Of a stretch of DNA of 64,000 nt, positions 43,139 through 51,895 are shown in pieces. The notes beneath the pieces were generated by a model. The model had not been told where the DNA came from, ran no database searches, and saw nothing but the letters and a program-made list of their open reading frames with translations. This stretch comes from Actinoallomurus soli (GTDB lineage: Bacteria > Actinomycetota > Actinomycetes > Streptosporangiales > Streptosporangiaceae), in NCBI RefSeq assembly GCF_024055715.1, contig NZ_JAMXMV010000003.1, positions 372,001-436,000 on the forward strand, written 5' to 3'. The stretch's first letter is position 1, and each line of letters starts with the position of its first letter. Position numbers and translations under genes: made by a program.

Positions 43139-45802
43139 ATGAACAGAACAGAGCGCGAACAGCTCCGGCACCTCGTAGCGGACTTCCGGCGATGGAGTGA
43201 GCGAGCCGCGGGCGTACAGGCTTGGCGCCAGGCCGTCTCCGACGCCGCTCGCAACGTCGAACAGGTCCTCCACGCGCGCAGCGTCGTCATCGGCCGCGCG
43301 GGCGAGTCGGCCTGGCGGGTGGTCTCCCTCGGCGGGGACGATTCCGGGGCCGTCCGGCGCCTGCGGGAGCGCGCGTACCTGCCGGTGACGACGACGTCCG
43401 ACCAGAACCTGCTGCGGCTGCTCACCGACTCCGTTCCCCGCGCCCTCGCCGACGTGACCCCCGTGCTCGGCGTACGGCGCCTGTTCACCGGTGCGGCGAA
43501 GAGGCAGACGGCCGACGAGGCGGCCGAGTACCTGCGCAGCCGGCATGCGATGGTCGCCGCGAAGGACGGACCGCAGCGGCTGGAACGGATGAGTTCCTTC
43601 ACCGCTCCCGTCGACCGGGGGGAAGCCGGGTTCGCGGCGCTGCTCGATCCGGCCCTCGCCTTCGACCTCCTCCCGGGGCGGGGCGCCGCGGAGCCCGAGA
43701 TCCTCGACCGGTCCGCCGTCGACGGCCTGGCCGAGGCCCTCGACGTCATCGACCGCGCCGTTGCGGGCGAGGCCTCGTACCGCAAGGCCGCGCACGACGC
43801 GGGACAGCAGGTCCGAGACGCCGACGTACGGCGCGTCCTGCAGGAGATGCCGGTCGAGGCGTTGAAGGAGGCCACCGGCGAACGCCTCCGGCTGGGCGCG
43901 CTCACCCAGGCGGGCATCCGTACGGTGCAGGAGGTGCTGGACTGGCGCGGGCCCCTCCACGCCCTCCCGGGCATCGGAGAGGCCTCGGCGCGGCACATGC
44001 TCGGAGCCGCGCGGACGCTCCGGCAGACGGCGTACGACGAGATGCCCGTACGGATCGACGTCGGCAACCGCCGTCCGGAGACCACCGAGCTGTTGCGCCG
44101 CCTCGCCGAGTGGGACGCGTGCCGGCAGACCCGTGGCGCAGCGGCCGACCTCGAGCGCGCGGCCGAGCTCGCGCCGTTGCGGGCGGCGATCGGCCGCAGG
44201 ACGAGTCATCTCCTGGTGATTCCGACGAGGACGCTCCCGGTCGCGGGCCTGCGCGAGAGCATCGACATCGTCAAACGGCGCGCCGCCCTGCTCGGCGCCT
44301 CCCCCGACTCCCGCCGCCAGGGAAGCGCCGCCGCGGACCCATGGGAGGACTTTCTCGCCCGGCCCGCCGACTACTTCGCCATGCTCTCCGAGCTCGGCTT
44401 CCTCACCGAGAACGAGGACGCGGCGCACGGCGACCTCCCCGAGGAGATCATCAAGGCCGTACGCGACCAGGCGCTCAGCGGCGAGTACCTGACCGCGTCC
44501 CTGCGCGGGTACCAGAGCTTCGCGGCGCGGTTCGCGCTCGTGCAGCGCAAGGTGATTATCGGGGACGAGATGGGCCTCGGTAAGTCCGTGGAGGCCCTCG
44601 CCGTCCTCGCCCACCTGCGCAGCCGGGGTGAGACGCACTTCCTCGTCATCTGCCCGGCCGCGGTCGTGACCAACTGGATCCGCGAGATCGGCGAGAAGTC
44701 CAAGCTCCGGCCGCACCGGGTCCACGGGCCGGACCGCGAGCACGCGGCCCGGGCCTGGGTACGCGACGGCGGGGTCGCCGTCACGACGTACGAGACCCTG
44801 GCGTGGTGGGAGTCGGCCACACCGAACACCAGTGACCTGGCCTGCGTCGTGGTCGACGAGGCGCACTACATCAAGAACCCGGAGGCGCAGCGGACGATCC
44901 GCACCAACAGGTTCATCGCGCGCTGCGACCGCGTGCTCCTCCTCACCGGAACGCCGATGGAGAACCGGGTCGACGAGTTCCGCAACCTGGCGTCGTACAT
45001 CCGCCCCGACCTCGTCGTCGACGCCACGGACCTGTCGCCGATCAGGTTCCGGCGACAGATCGCACCCGCGTACCTGCGCCGCAACCAGGAAGACGTGCTC
45101 ACCGAGCTCCCGGAGCTCATCGAGGTCGCCGAATGGCTGCCCATGACCACACCCGACGCCGCCGCCTACCGCGCCGCCGTCGAGGACTCCAACTTCATGC
45201 AGATGCGCCAGGCGGCCATGCTCCAAGGGCCCCGGTCCGCGAAGGTGCAGCGGCTCACCGAGATCGTGCGTGAGGCGGAGGCGAACGGCCGGCGGGTCAT
45301 CGTGTTCTCCTACTTCCGGGAGGTCCTGGACCTGGTCGTCCGGTCGCTGCGAGGACCGGTGTTCGGGCCCCTGACGGGATCGGTGGCGGCGCACCAACGG
45401 CAGCGGATGGTGGACGACTTCGCGTCGGCCGGGGGCGGAGCCGTGCTGGTCGCGCAGATCGTGGCCGGCGGCGTCGGGCTCAATATCCAGTCCGCGTCCG
45501 TCGTCGTCATCTGCGAGCCGCAGCTCAAGCCCACCACCGAGGCCCAGGCCATCGCCCGCGCCCACCGGATGGGACAGGTGCACTCCGTGCAGGTCCACCG
45601 GCTGCTGTCCGAGGACAGCGTCGACCAGCGGATCGTCGAGCTGCTGGCCGGGAAGCAGCGGCTGTTCGACGACTTCGCCCGGGTCAGTGCCATGGCCGAC
45701 TCCACCCCCGAGGCCGTCGACCTGTCCGAGGCCGACCTCGTCCGCCAGGTCATCGCCGCCGAACGCCGACGCCTCGCCGAACGCACCCCCGCCGGAAGCT
45801 GA
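43139..45802 (+). CDS. SNF2-family DEAD/DEAH helicase, 887 aa
   Basis: The N-terminal ~420 residues carry a helix-hairpin-helix-like stretch (GIRTVQEVLDWRG...LPGIGEASARHM, ~260-290) and otherwise are not recognised. The SNF2 motor begins ~450: Walker A IIGDEMGLGKSVEA near 473, VVVDEAHYIKNP near 570, LLLTGTPMENRVDE near 602, and helicase-C motifs VLVAQIVAGGVGLNIQSA and ARAHRMGQVHSVQVHRLL near 770-820. Likely a DNA translocase. Divergent from the DrmD-like pseudogene by 57 bp, so the pair may once have shared a promoter region. Defence role is likely from context only. Confidence 0.85.
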   Translation: MNRTEREQLRHLVADFRRWSERAAGVQAWRQAVSDAARNVEQVLHARSVVIGRAGESAWRVVSLGGDDSGAVRRLRERAYLPVTTTSDQNLLRLLTDSVPRALADVTPVLGVRRLFTGAAKRQTADEAAEYLRSRHAMVAAKDGPQRLERMSSFTAPVDRGEAGFAALLDPALAFDLLPGRGAAEPEILDRSAVDGLAEALDVIDRAVAGEASYRKAAHDAGQQVRDADVRRVLQEMPVEALKEATGERLRLGALTQAGIRTVQEVLDWRGPLHALPGIGEASARHMLGAARTLRQTAYDEMPVRIDVGNRRPETTELLRRLAEWDACRQTRGAAADLERAAELAPLRAAIGRRTSHLLVIPTRTLPVAGLRESIDIVKRRAALLGASPDSRRQGSAAADPWEDFLARPADYFAMLSELGFLTENEDAAHGDLPEEIIKAVRDQALSGEYLTASLRGYQSFAARFALVQRKVIIGDEMGLGKSVEALAVLAHLRSRGETHFLVICPAAVVTNWIREIGEKSKLRPHRVHGPDREHAARAWVRDGGVAVTTYETLAWWESATPNTSDLACVVVDEAHYIKNPEAQRTIRTNRFIARCDRVLLLTGTPMENRVDEFRNLASYIRPDLVVDATDLSPIRFRRQIAPAYLRRNQEDVLTELPELIEVAEWLPMTTPDAAAYRAAVEDSNFMQMRQAAMLQGPRSAKVQRLTEIVREAEANGRRVIVFSYFREVLDLVVRSLRGPVFGPLTGSVAAHQRQRMVDDFASAGGGAVLVAQIVAGGVGLNIQSASVVVICEPQLKPTTEAQAIARAHRMGQVHSVQVHRLLSEDSVDQRIVELLAGKQRLFDDFARVSAMADSTPEAVDLSEADLVRQVIAAERRRLAERTPAGS

Positions 45803-45909
45803 ACCGCTATCGCAGCGGCGACGTCTGCCGGTCTTACGCGGGAGGTCGTTGTCCGAGCCGGGTCGCCATGTGATGCTCGAAGCCGAGCGGGAAGCAACGC
45901 GGAGGCGCG

Positions 45910-46179
45910 ATGAAGCGACCGTGGGAGGCCGACCCGGCAGCCGGGTTCAGACGGCGGCTCGGCAAGTCGGCCCTCGAACTGGGGAACACGAATGCCACCC
46001 CGGCGTGCCCTGACATCTGGGAACTCGACAACGGCGACATCGCGGTGATCGGCCGCGACATGACCGAGGCGTACAAGGCACGCCTGCCCGAGGACGTCAG
46101 CATCGTCGCCGACGAGCGGCTGGTCGTCATCCCACGGACCATGCTCATCGCCGCCAAGCCGCACATCCCCGATGCTTGA
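45910..46179 (+). CDS. Hypothetical partner of DUF6879 protein, 89 aa
   Basis: Short protein with IWELDNGDIAVIGRDMTEAY and SIVADERLVVIPRTML, a pattern typical of the small gene usually found upstream of DUF6879 proteins in actinomycetes. GGAGG precedes the ATG at a short distance. Overlaps the next gene by 8 bp. Confidence 0.7.
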   Translation: MKRPWEADPAAGFRRRLGKSALELGNTNATPACPDIWELDNGDIAVIGRDMTEAYKARLPEDVSIVADERLVVIPRTMLIAAKPHIPDA

Positions 46180-46774
46180 ACGAATCCCGGAGCTCCCCGG
46201 CATCGAGCTCGAACTGGACGACTACTTCGCCGACTTCGGCTCGCGCCTCTGGCAGGTCGACGCCACCTGGAAGCTCGAAAGACGCCAGAGCTTCCGGGAG
46301 CCCGACGTGCCGAGTTGGGTGGCGTGGGCCGAAGGAGACCGCGAGCGTTCCCTGGCCCTCGCCGAGGAGATGCGCGCCGGCATCGCCGAACTCCAGCGGC
46401 GTCTCGACGCCCAGGGCATCGTCCAGCGCCGGGTCCGGATCGTCGATCTCCCCGTGACCGATTACTTGGCCTGGGAGCTGAACGTCCTGCGGATCCGCGC
46501 TGAACTCGGCGAGCGCATCCGGGTGCTCTCGTCCTCCGCCCTGGCGGTCCTGGAGGCTTCCGGCCGCCCGGTGCCCGAGGTGATCATGCTCGGCGAGCAC
46601 ATCGCCTACCAGGTGCACTACGACGCCGGCGGTGTCGTCACCGGCGCCAAGCTGGTGACCGCGCCCCGGGTCACGGCCGCCTGCCTTCCCGAGGTGGCGG
46701 GTCTGTGGGAGCAGGGCGAGGACCTCGGTGCTTTCCTGGCGCGGACGAACGTCCTCAGCAGCGCGCGTTCCTAG
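46172..46774 (+). CDS. DUF6879 family protein, 200 aa
   Basis: Shows the family blocks LWQVDATWKLERRQSFREPD, SWVAWAEGDRERSLAL and RIVDLPVTDYLAWELNVLRI. Function unknown. Common next to XRE/DUF397 regulators and in actinomycete accessory regions. Overlaps its upstream partner by 8 bp; DUF6082 remnant lies 17 bp downstream, so the three were probably one operon. Confidence 0.8.
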   Translation: MLERIPELPGIELELDDYFADFGSRLWQVDATWKLERRQSFREPDVPSWVAWAEGDRERSLALAEEMRAGIAELQRRLDAQGIVQRRVRIVDLPVTDYLAWELNVLRIRAELGERIRVLSSSALAVLEASGRPVPEVIMLGEHIAYQVHYDAGGVVTGAKLVTAPRVTAACLPEVAGLWEQGEDLGAFLARTNVLSSARS

Positions 46775-46791
46775 GAGCAGGTGAAGGGCCC

Positions 46792-47432
46792 ATGACAGGG
46801 CGGCCACGACGAACGACGTCGACGGGGCTGCTGTTGGGGCGCCTGGCCGCCATCGCGCTCGCGGCGGTCTCCATCATCCTGGTCGCCATCTCGCCGCTGG
46901 CGCTCGACCTGTTCGGCGGGAACCAGGGCTCATGGGCGCGACGGGGGAATATCGGGCAGACCTACGGTGCGCCGCCGCTCTGCTGTCCGTCCTTGCCCTG
47001 GTCGGAGTCGGTGTGTCACTCGTCCTGCAGGCGCGCGAGTCGAAGGCGAATCGCGAGCAGGCGTCGCGGCTGATCCATACCGACCTGCTCAAGATGGCGA
47101 TGGACGACCCCGCCTATCTGGAGTGCTGGGGCCCGTACTACTCGACCAATGATCCCGTTGAGACCCGTCAGGCGTTGTACGTCAACATGATCCTTTCGTA
47201 CTGGGAGAGCAGGTACGAACTGGGGCAGCTCACCGAGACTCACCTGCGTGAGGCTGCGGCCCATATGTTCCGGGCTCCACCAGGTCGCCGTTTCTGGGCC
47301 GACGCGCGGTCCATCCGCGTCGGCACGGTCGAGAGCCGCGGGGCACGGCGTTTCCATCGGATCCTGGATGAGGAGTACCTCAGGGCCGTCACGCCCGGGC
47401 CTTCGGCCGAAGGTGCACGACCAGGGGCTTAG
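46792..47432 (+). pseudogene. DUF6082 family protein gene with one-base frameshift
   Basis: The 5' part from ATG 46792 encodes a TM segment (GRLAAIALAAVSIILVAIS) and reaches GQTYGA; the continuation LLSVLALVGVGVSLVLQARES, TDLLKMAMDDPAYLECWGPY and MILSYWESRYELGQLTE (each part of DUF6082) is in another frame. One missing base near 46970 explains the break: the total length of 641 bp is not a multiple of three. The downstream part could still be translated from ATG 46932, lacking the first TM helix. A sequencing error cannot be excluded. Confidence 0.75.
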
Positions 47433-47448
47433 CGGAGAACGGGGAAGC

Positions 47449-49044
47449 TTACTGACCGACTGCAGAAAGCAGCGGATCATCGGCCTGTACGGCGATATAG
47501 GTTTCCGCCGTCGCTCCTTCCAGGACAGACGGGTCGTCGATGACGACCTGCGGACGACGATCCGCAGCCAGATCCGACCAGGATGCCTCACCCGCGCGTT
47601 GGTATGCGCGGCGAACAGCCAGTCGGAGTCGTCCGCGCCGTTCGTCCATCAGCTCTCGATGCTGCGCGCGGCCCTGGTAGCGGAACTCGGCCAACTGGTC
47701 GTCGTCTTCCGGAGCCCATGTGTCCGTGGTGCGCGGGATTCCCGATTGATATTCGGCCTCTTCAATCGCGTGATCGCTTACCGGCGGTCCGAAGCGAGAA
47801 GCGATTTCTCCGGCGACCTCCATATGCTCCTCATGGACACGCGCACAGGCGGCGAACAGCCGACGGGACATGCCCAGCAGCACGTCGGTTCCCAGGACGC
47901 GCCCTACCAAGAAGGCGCTCGCATTCGTGGCGCTCCAGAGATCTCTTCCGCTCGTCGCCGGTCCCGTCCTGAGCTCGTTGCGGAACTCGATCGTTTCGAG
48001 GTCGGACTCCAGGAGGGTCAGGGAGCCTGTACGCATGCGCGGCCTGTTCCGGCGGGCGGGGCTGAGTGGCACCAACCGCAGATCGGACTGGGGACCGTAA
48101 CGAAGGTTCAGGTAAATGAGCAGCTGCGCCTCAGCGACGGCCAGGAGCGCGTCATCGTCCTCGTCAAGGTGGTCCTCCGCGTCCGGCCCTCCATCAGCAG
48201 AAGACACAACGGGCCCGGTGCCGGAAGGCCCGGTGCCGGAAGGCCCGGTGCCGGTGCCGGAAGGCCCGGTGCCGTCGGGCCCGGTGTCGTCGATCGCCAG
48301 GTCGTCGATCGTCATGAACACCTGATCGTGCAGGGACGTGCCGCAGAGCAGGAGGCGGTGCGGCTCACCGCCCATGAGGCTGCTGCCCGCGCGCAGCTGC
48401 TCCACCCCTTCCCGGAGCTGGGGTAGACCGATCTTCCGCGCCGCTTTGGCTTCGATCAGCCACCAACACCGCGCGTCGGAAGGATGCCTTCCCCAAAGGT
48501 CCGGCCTGCGCTCGTACGGGTTGGCGAACCCGGGGATGCCGTTCGGGCCTCCTGTCTCGGCATGCGTGGTGGGACCAAGCCCCATCAGTCCGCAACACGC
48601 CCACTGTGCCATGGTCATCCCGAGCCGATATGCGAAGGCACCCCGAGCGCTCCTCTCGGTGCCATGCTCATGGGCGATGCTGGCCACCAATCGGCGACCG
48701 GCGTTATGCGGGTAAGGCATGAACTTGGCGGCCTGGAGAGACAAGTACGCCCGCAGAGGCGAGATACGGGCCAGCAACTCCTGACCTGCCAGCTGCGGCA
48801 CCGCCCTCAGCCACGGAGTGACGTCACGCCCCACATCGGCGGCGTGTTTCAGGATCTCTCGCCACGTCGTGGTGACCAGGTACCAGCCGTTCGGCGGTAC
48901 AGCACCCAGCTCAGGCCATGGTTCGCGAGCCCAATGCCAGTGTGGCGTCGGTCGCCTCGCGGGCGCGGAACGTACGAGGACCGGAACGTCGATGCTGTCG
49001 TGGGCGTCCAGAACGGCGTCGACGGCGTTGGGCGGCGGCTGCAT
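47449..49044 (-). CDS. Hypothetical protein with possible restriction-type ExK motif, 531 aa
   Basis: ATG 49044 follows AAAGGTGG. No family recognised. Central CWWLIEAKAARKIGLPQLRE (~193-212) resembles a PD-(D/E)xK core (E-A-K followed by an amphipathic helix with Gln), making a nuclease possible. Downstream is a low-complexity GTGPSGTGPSG linker (~250-280) encoded by a DNA repeat, and an acidic stretch. The C-terminal part is helical. The stop faces the DUF6082 remnant, 16 bp away. Confidence 0.55.
   Translation of the reverse strand: MQPPPNAVDAVLDAHDSIDVPVLVRSAPARRPTPHWHWAREPWPELGAVPPNGWYLVTTTWREILKHAADVGRDVTPWLRAVPQLAGQELLARISPLRAYLSLQAAKFMPYPHNAGRRLVASIAHEHGTERSARGAFAYRLGMTMAQWACCGLMGLGPTTHAETGGPNGIPGFANPYERRPDLWGRHPSDARCWWLIEAKAARKIGLPQLREGVEQLRAGSSLMGGEPHRLLLCGTSLHDQVFMTIDDLAIDDTGPDGTGPSGTGTGPSGTGPSGTGPVVSSADGGPDAEDHLDEDDDALLAVAEAQLLIYLNLRYGPQSDLRLVPLSPARRNRPRMRTGSLTLLESDLETIEFRNELRTGPATSGRDLWSATNASAFLVGRVLGTDVLLGMSRRLFAACARVHEEHMEVAGEIASRFGPPVSDHAIEEAEYQSGIPRTTDTWAPEDDDQLAEFRYQGRAQHRELMDERRGRLRLAVRRAYQRAGEASWSDLAADRRPQVVIDDPSVLEGATAETYIAVQADDPLLSAVGQ
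48212..48286 (-). repeat. 15-bp tandem repeat coding a GTGPS linker
   Basis: Units beginning GGCCCGGTGCCG recur at 48212, 48227, 48242 (extended by 6 bp) and 48263, with a partial copy after. All changes are multiples of three, so the reading frame of the 531-aa protein is kept while linker length can vary. Confidence 0.75.
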
Positions 49045-49160
49045 GGTGCCACCTTTCCAGACGTCAGCGGCTCTTGGGCGGGGGCTGGGGAAGACTGATC
49101 AGGAAGTCGAGGCGAGGTGTGACGCAAGCCGAAGACTCATTCAGAGAGCTAACCCCAACG

Positions 49161-49865
49161 TCATTCCGTCACATCGACCGTTGGCGCGGCTGCGGGGAAC
49201 GACCTCCTTGCCAAACGCGCAACAAACCGAGTGAACGTGGCGTCGACCGCGCCGCCAACGACGCCGCCGACGCCCGGCACGAGCTTCGCCAGCGTGATGG
49301 CCGGTCGCTCCGTTCCATACTTCGCGACCAGCATGAATCCGGCACGCTTATTGATCTCACGGACGGTGGCGACCGGCAGCTTCTTGATCGCAACCTCGGC
49401 GCTCTTCTGCGCAACGGTCACGCCGAAGTCGGCGAGCGCAGCGTTAGGCCTACCACCCGCAATCGTGATCAGGATGCCGTTTCGGACGAACTCATCCTGC
49501 AAGTCCCAGCCACGAAGGTGCGCGATTGCGCCGACCATCCGAGCGTTCAAGATCGCCTGGCGAGTGACGTTCGCGGACAGGGGTCGGGGCAACGCGGCGA
49601 GGTGCCCTAATCCAGTCGCAAACCCAGCCGTCGTCGACGACACCATGGTCTCCATGATGATCCGATTGATCGCTTCCTCCGGGTCGCCGAACCGATTCAG
49701 TCTGTCTTCGGCGTAGTCGCGCGAGCCCGTAAGCGGACCAGCACCCTCATCGACGACCTTCAGCAACTGCTCCGCCATGGTGGTCCCGAGTTCGTCGAGC
49801 GGGGGCAGTTGCTTGGCCATCGCCGTTGCCTCGTCAGTGTTCGCGTTCAACTCGTCAGCGTTCAT
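49161..49865 (-). CDS. EcsC-family protein, 234 aa
   Basis: Family traits: an amphipathic N-terminal half, ARMVGAIAHLRGWDLQDEFV near 135, ITIAGG, AIKKLPVATVREINKRAG, and the Gly-rich VPGVGGVVGGAVDATFTRFVARLARRSF end. EcsC proteins are membrane-associated with unknown activity; several are found with defence or toxin genes. Start ATG 49865 lacks a strong ribosome binding site. Divergent from the five-gene operon starting at 50096. Confidence 0.72.
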   Translation of the reverse strand: MNADELNANTDEATAMAKQLPPLDELGTTMAEQLLKVVDEGAGPLTGSRDYAEDRLNRFGDPEEAINRIIMETMVSSTTAGFATGLGHLAALPRPLSANVTRQAILNARMVGAIAHLRGWDLQDEFVRNGILITIAGGRPNAALADFGVTVAQKSAEVAIKKLPVATVREINKRAGFMLVAKYGTERPAITLAKLVPGVGGVVGGAVDATFTRFVARLARRSFPAAAPTVDVTE

Positions 49866-50022
49866 GTTCAAAGGGTGACATATCTTTCGAACTCCCACCA
49901 AGTCTTGCAATGACCGGTGGAGCGAGACGCTCGATGGGCACTGTCCCTGCATCCCACTTGGATTGTGCTCTGACCAAAACCCGGAATAGCGCATGACAGT
50001 AATGTCGTTTCCGTGAGATTCC

Positions 50023-50052
50023 TTGACACTTCGGTGACGGTCGAGATGTGAT
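50023..50052 (+). promoter_or_regulatory. Candidate promoter of the DUF262 operon
   Basis: TTGACA (50023-50028), an 18-bp spacer, and TGTGAT (50047-50052). The expected transcript start near 50059 lies after the first possible start codons (50048, 50051), which favours GTG 50096 as the translation start. Confidence 0.4.
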
Positions 50053-50095
50053 GGCCCGTTATCCAGTTTCAGGGTCAGAAGGGGACGACGTCACC

Positions 50096-51895
50096 GTGGC
50101 GCTCGATAGTCCGAGGCTGAGCTTCGTGCTCGACCAGGTCGCGACCGGAAAAATCCAGCTTCCCGACTTCCAGCGGAACTGGAAGTGGGACGACGAGAGG
50201 ATCAAGGCGCTCATCGCCACGGTGACCCTCGATTATCCGCTCGGGGTCGTGATGACGCTCGAAACCGGCGGGGAGCCGCAGTTCAAGGCGCGTACGCTCA
50301 CCGGGGCGGACAGCGCCGCCGACGAGGTGCCCGACCTCCTGCTGCTGGACGGCCAGCAGCGGCTCACATCGCTGTTCCAGGCGCTGCGATCCGGCCGGCC
50401 GGTGGAGACCGAGGACGCCCGTGGCAAGAAGCTTCGCCGCTGGTACTACATCGACATCGCCAAGGCCGTCGACCCGAACGCCGACCGCGACGACGCGATA
50501 ATCTCGGTCCCCGAGGACCGGGTGCTACGCGAGGACTTCGCGCGCAAGGTGAAGCTCGATCTCAGCACGAAGGAACTGGAGTGCGCGGCCGGTTACTTCC
50601 CCCTGCACCTGGTGTTCGACAACACCCGCGTCGGCGACTGGCAGCGGGGCTTCGTCAAGGCCGACGATCGGAACTGGGACGTCTGGTCACAGTTCGGAGA
50701 CCGCGTGCTCCACAACATCCTGTCCTTCCAGATCCCGATGATCCGGCTGGCCCACAACACGACGAAGGACGCCGTGTGCTCGGTGTTCGAGCGAGTCAAC
50801 ACCGGCGGCGTGCCGCTCAACGTCTTCGAGCTGCTGACCGCGACGTACGCGGGTGACCGGACGTACAGGCGGGAATTCAGGGACGACTACCGGCTTCCCG
50901 ACGTCTGGGGGGACATCAAGAAGCGCCTGTGCACGGAGTTTCCGGTCTTCGGCCGGTTCGAGAACGGCGTCGAGGACGGCCTGAGCAACAGCGACTTCCT
51001 TCAGGCGGTCAGCCTCGTCCACTCCTGGGAGCTCAAGCAGCAAGGCAGAGCCGCGACGGTCGCCTGCAAGCGGCGTGACCTGCTGAGACTGCCGCTGGCC
51101 GACTTCCGCCGGCTCGAGCCGCGAGTCGCGGACGCTTTCACCTGGGTGGGCGACTTCCTCGCCCGCCAGTGCATCGTGCGGAGCATCGACCTGCCCTACC
51201 GTACGCAGTTGGTTCCGCTGGCCGCCGTCCGCGTGATCCTCGAGGAGAGGACCGACGAGCCGGAGGTGCTCGAGAGGATCACGCAGTGGTACTGGTGCGG
51301 CGTGCTGGGCGAGATGTACGGCAGCGCGACGGAGAGCCGATTCTCCCGCGACGTCGAGCAGCTCGTCGCCTGGCGCGGCACCGAGGACGGCGTCCCGGAC
51401 ACGATCACCGAGGCCGCGTTCATCGCCGACCGGATCAACAGCCTGACTTCGCGCCTCAGCGCGGCGTACAAGGGGATCTACGCCCTCATCATCAAGCAGG
51501 GCGCGGTCGACTGGGCGCATACCGAGGAGCCGCTGACGGCGACTCAGATCGCCGAGCAGAACATCGACGTCCGGTACATCTTCCCCAAGAGCTGGTTCGC
51601 CCGTCACAACCCCGACGATGGACGCCAGTCCTCGATCGTCAACAAGACCGTCCTGTCCTCCCAGGCGAACAAGAGCATGACGGGATCCCCTTCGTCCTAC
51701 CTCAAGACGCTCGCCCGGGCGTCCGGGATGCGCGCGGAGTGGTTCGACGATGTGGTGGCCACGCACCTCATCGACCCGGTGACTCTGCACGAGGAGAAGT
51801 TCGACCGTTTCTACGAGGACCGTTCGGAGCGTCTGCTGGCACTGGTGGAAGCCGCGATGGGCAAGCGCGTCGTACGGCGCGGCGGGGCTTGGTGA
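50096..51895 (+). CDS. DUF262 (GmrSD/ParB-like) protein with degenerate HNH-like C-terminus
   Basis: 599 aa. The DUF262 domain shows IQLPDFQRNWKWDDERIKAL near 20-40 and the NTPase/nuclease signature LLLDGQQRLTSLF near 82-94; FERVNTGGVPLNVFELLTA near 240. The C-terminal part aligns with DUF1524-type HNH regions (YIFPKSWFARH, SIVNKTVLSSQANKSM), but the usual catalytic HH before IFP is replaced by RY, so the HNH is probably inactive. DUF262 proteins include GmrSD/BrxU type IV enzymes for modified DNA. GTG 50096 preferred (AAGGGGA upstream; candidate promoter 50023); ATG 50051 is the alternative. First gene of a collinear five-gene cluster. Confidence 0.82.
   Translation: MALDSPRLSFVLDQVATGKIQLPDFQRNWKWDDERIKALIATVTLDYPLGVVMTLETGGEPQFKARTLTGADSAADEVPDLLLLDGQQRLTSLFQALRSGRPVETEDARGKKLRRWYYIDIAKAVDPNADRDDAIISVPEDRVLREDFARKVKLDLSTKELECAAGYFPLHLVFDNTRVGDWQRGFVKADDRNWDVWSQFGDRVLHNILSFQIPMIRLAHNTTKDAVCSVFERVNTGGVPLNVFELLTATYAGDRTYRREFRDDYRLPDVWGDIKKRLCTEFPVFGRFENGVEDGLSNSDFLQAVSLVHSWELKQQGRAATVACKRRDLLRLPLADFRRLEPRVADAFTWVGDFLARQCIVRSIDLPYRTQLVPLAAVRVILEERTDEPEVLERITQWYWCGVLGEMYGSATESRFSRDVEQLVAWRGTEDGVPDTITEAAFIADRINSLTSRLSAAYKGIYALIIKQGAVDWAHTEEPLTATQIAEQNIDVRYIFPKSWFARHNPDDGRQSSIVNKTVLSSQANKSMTGSPSSYLKTLARASGMRAEWFDDVVATHLIDPVTLHEEKFDRFYEDRSERLLALVEAAMGKRVVRRGGAW

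Noticed and set aside
43100-45598. 832-codon minus-strand open frame
   Set aside because: Antisense to the SNF2 gene; no domain or ribosome binding site.
40998-45802. A DISARM system
   Set aside because: Only one DrmD-like gene, and it is broken; no drmA, drmB, drmC or DISARM methyltransferase is present.
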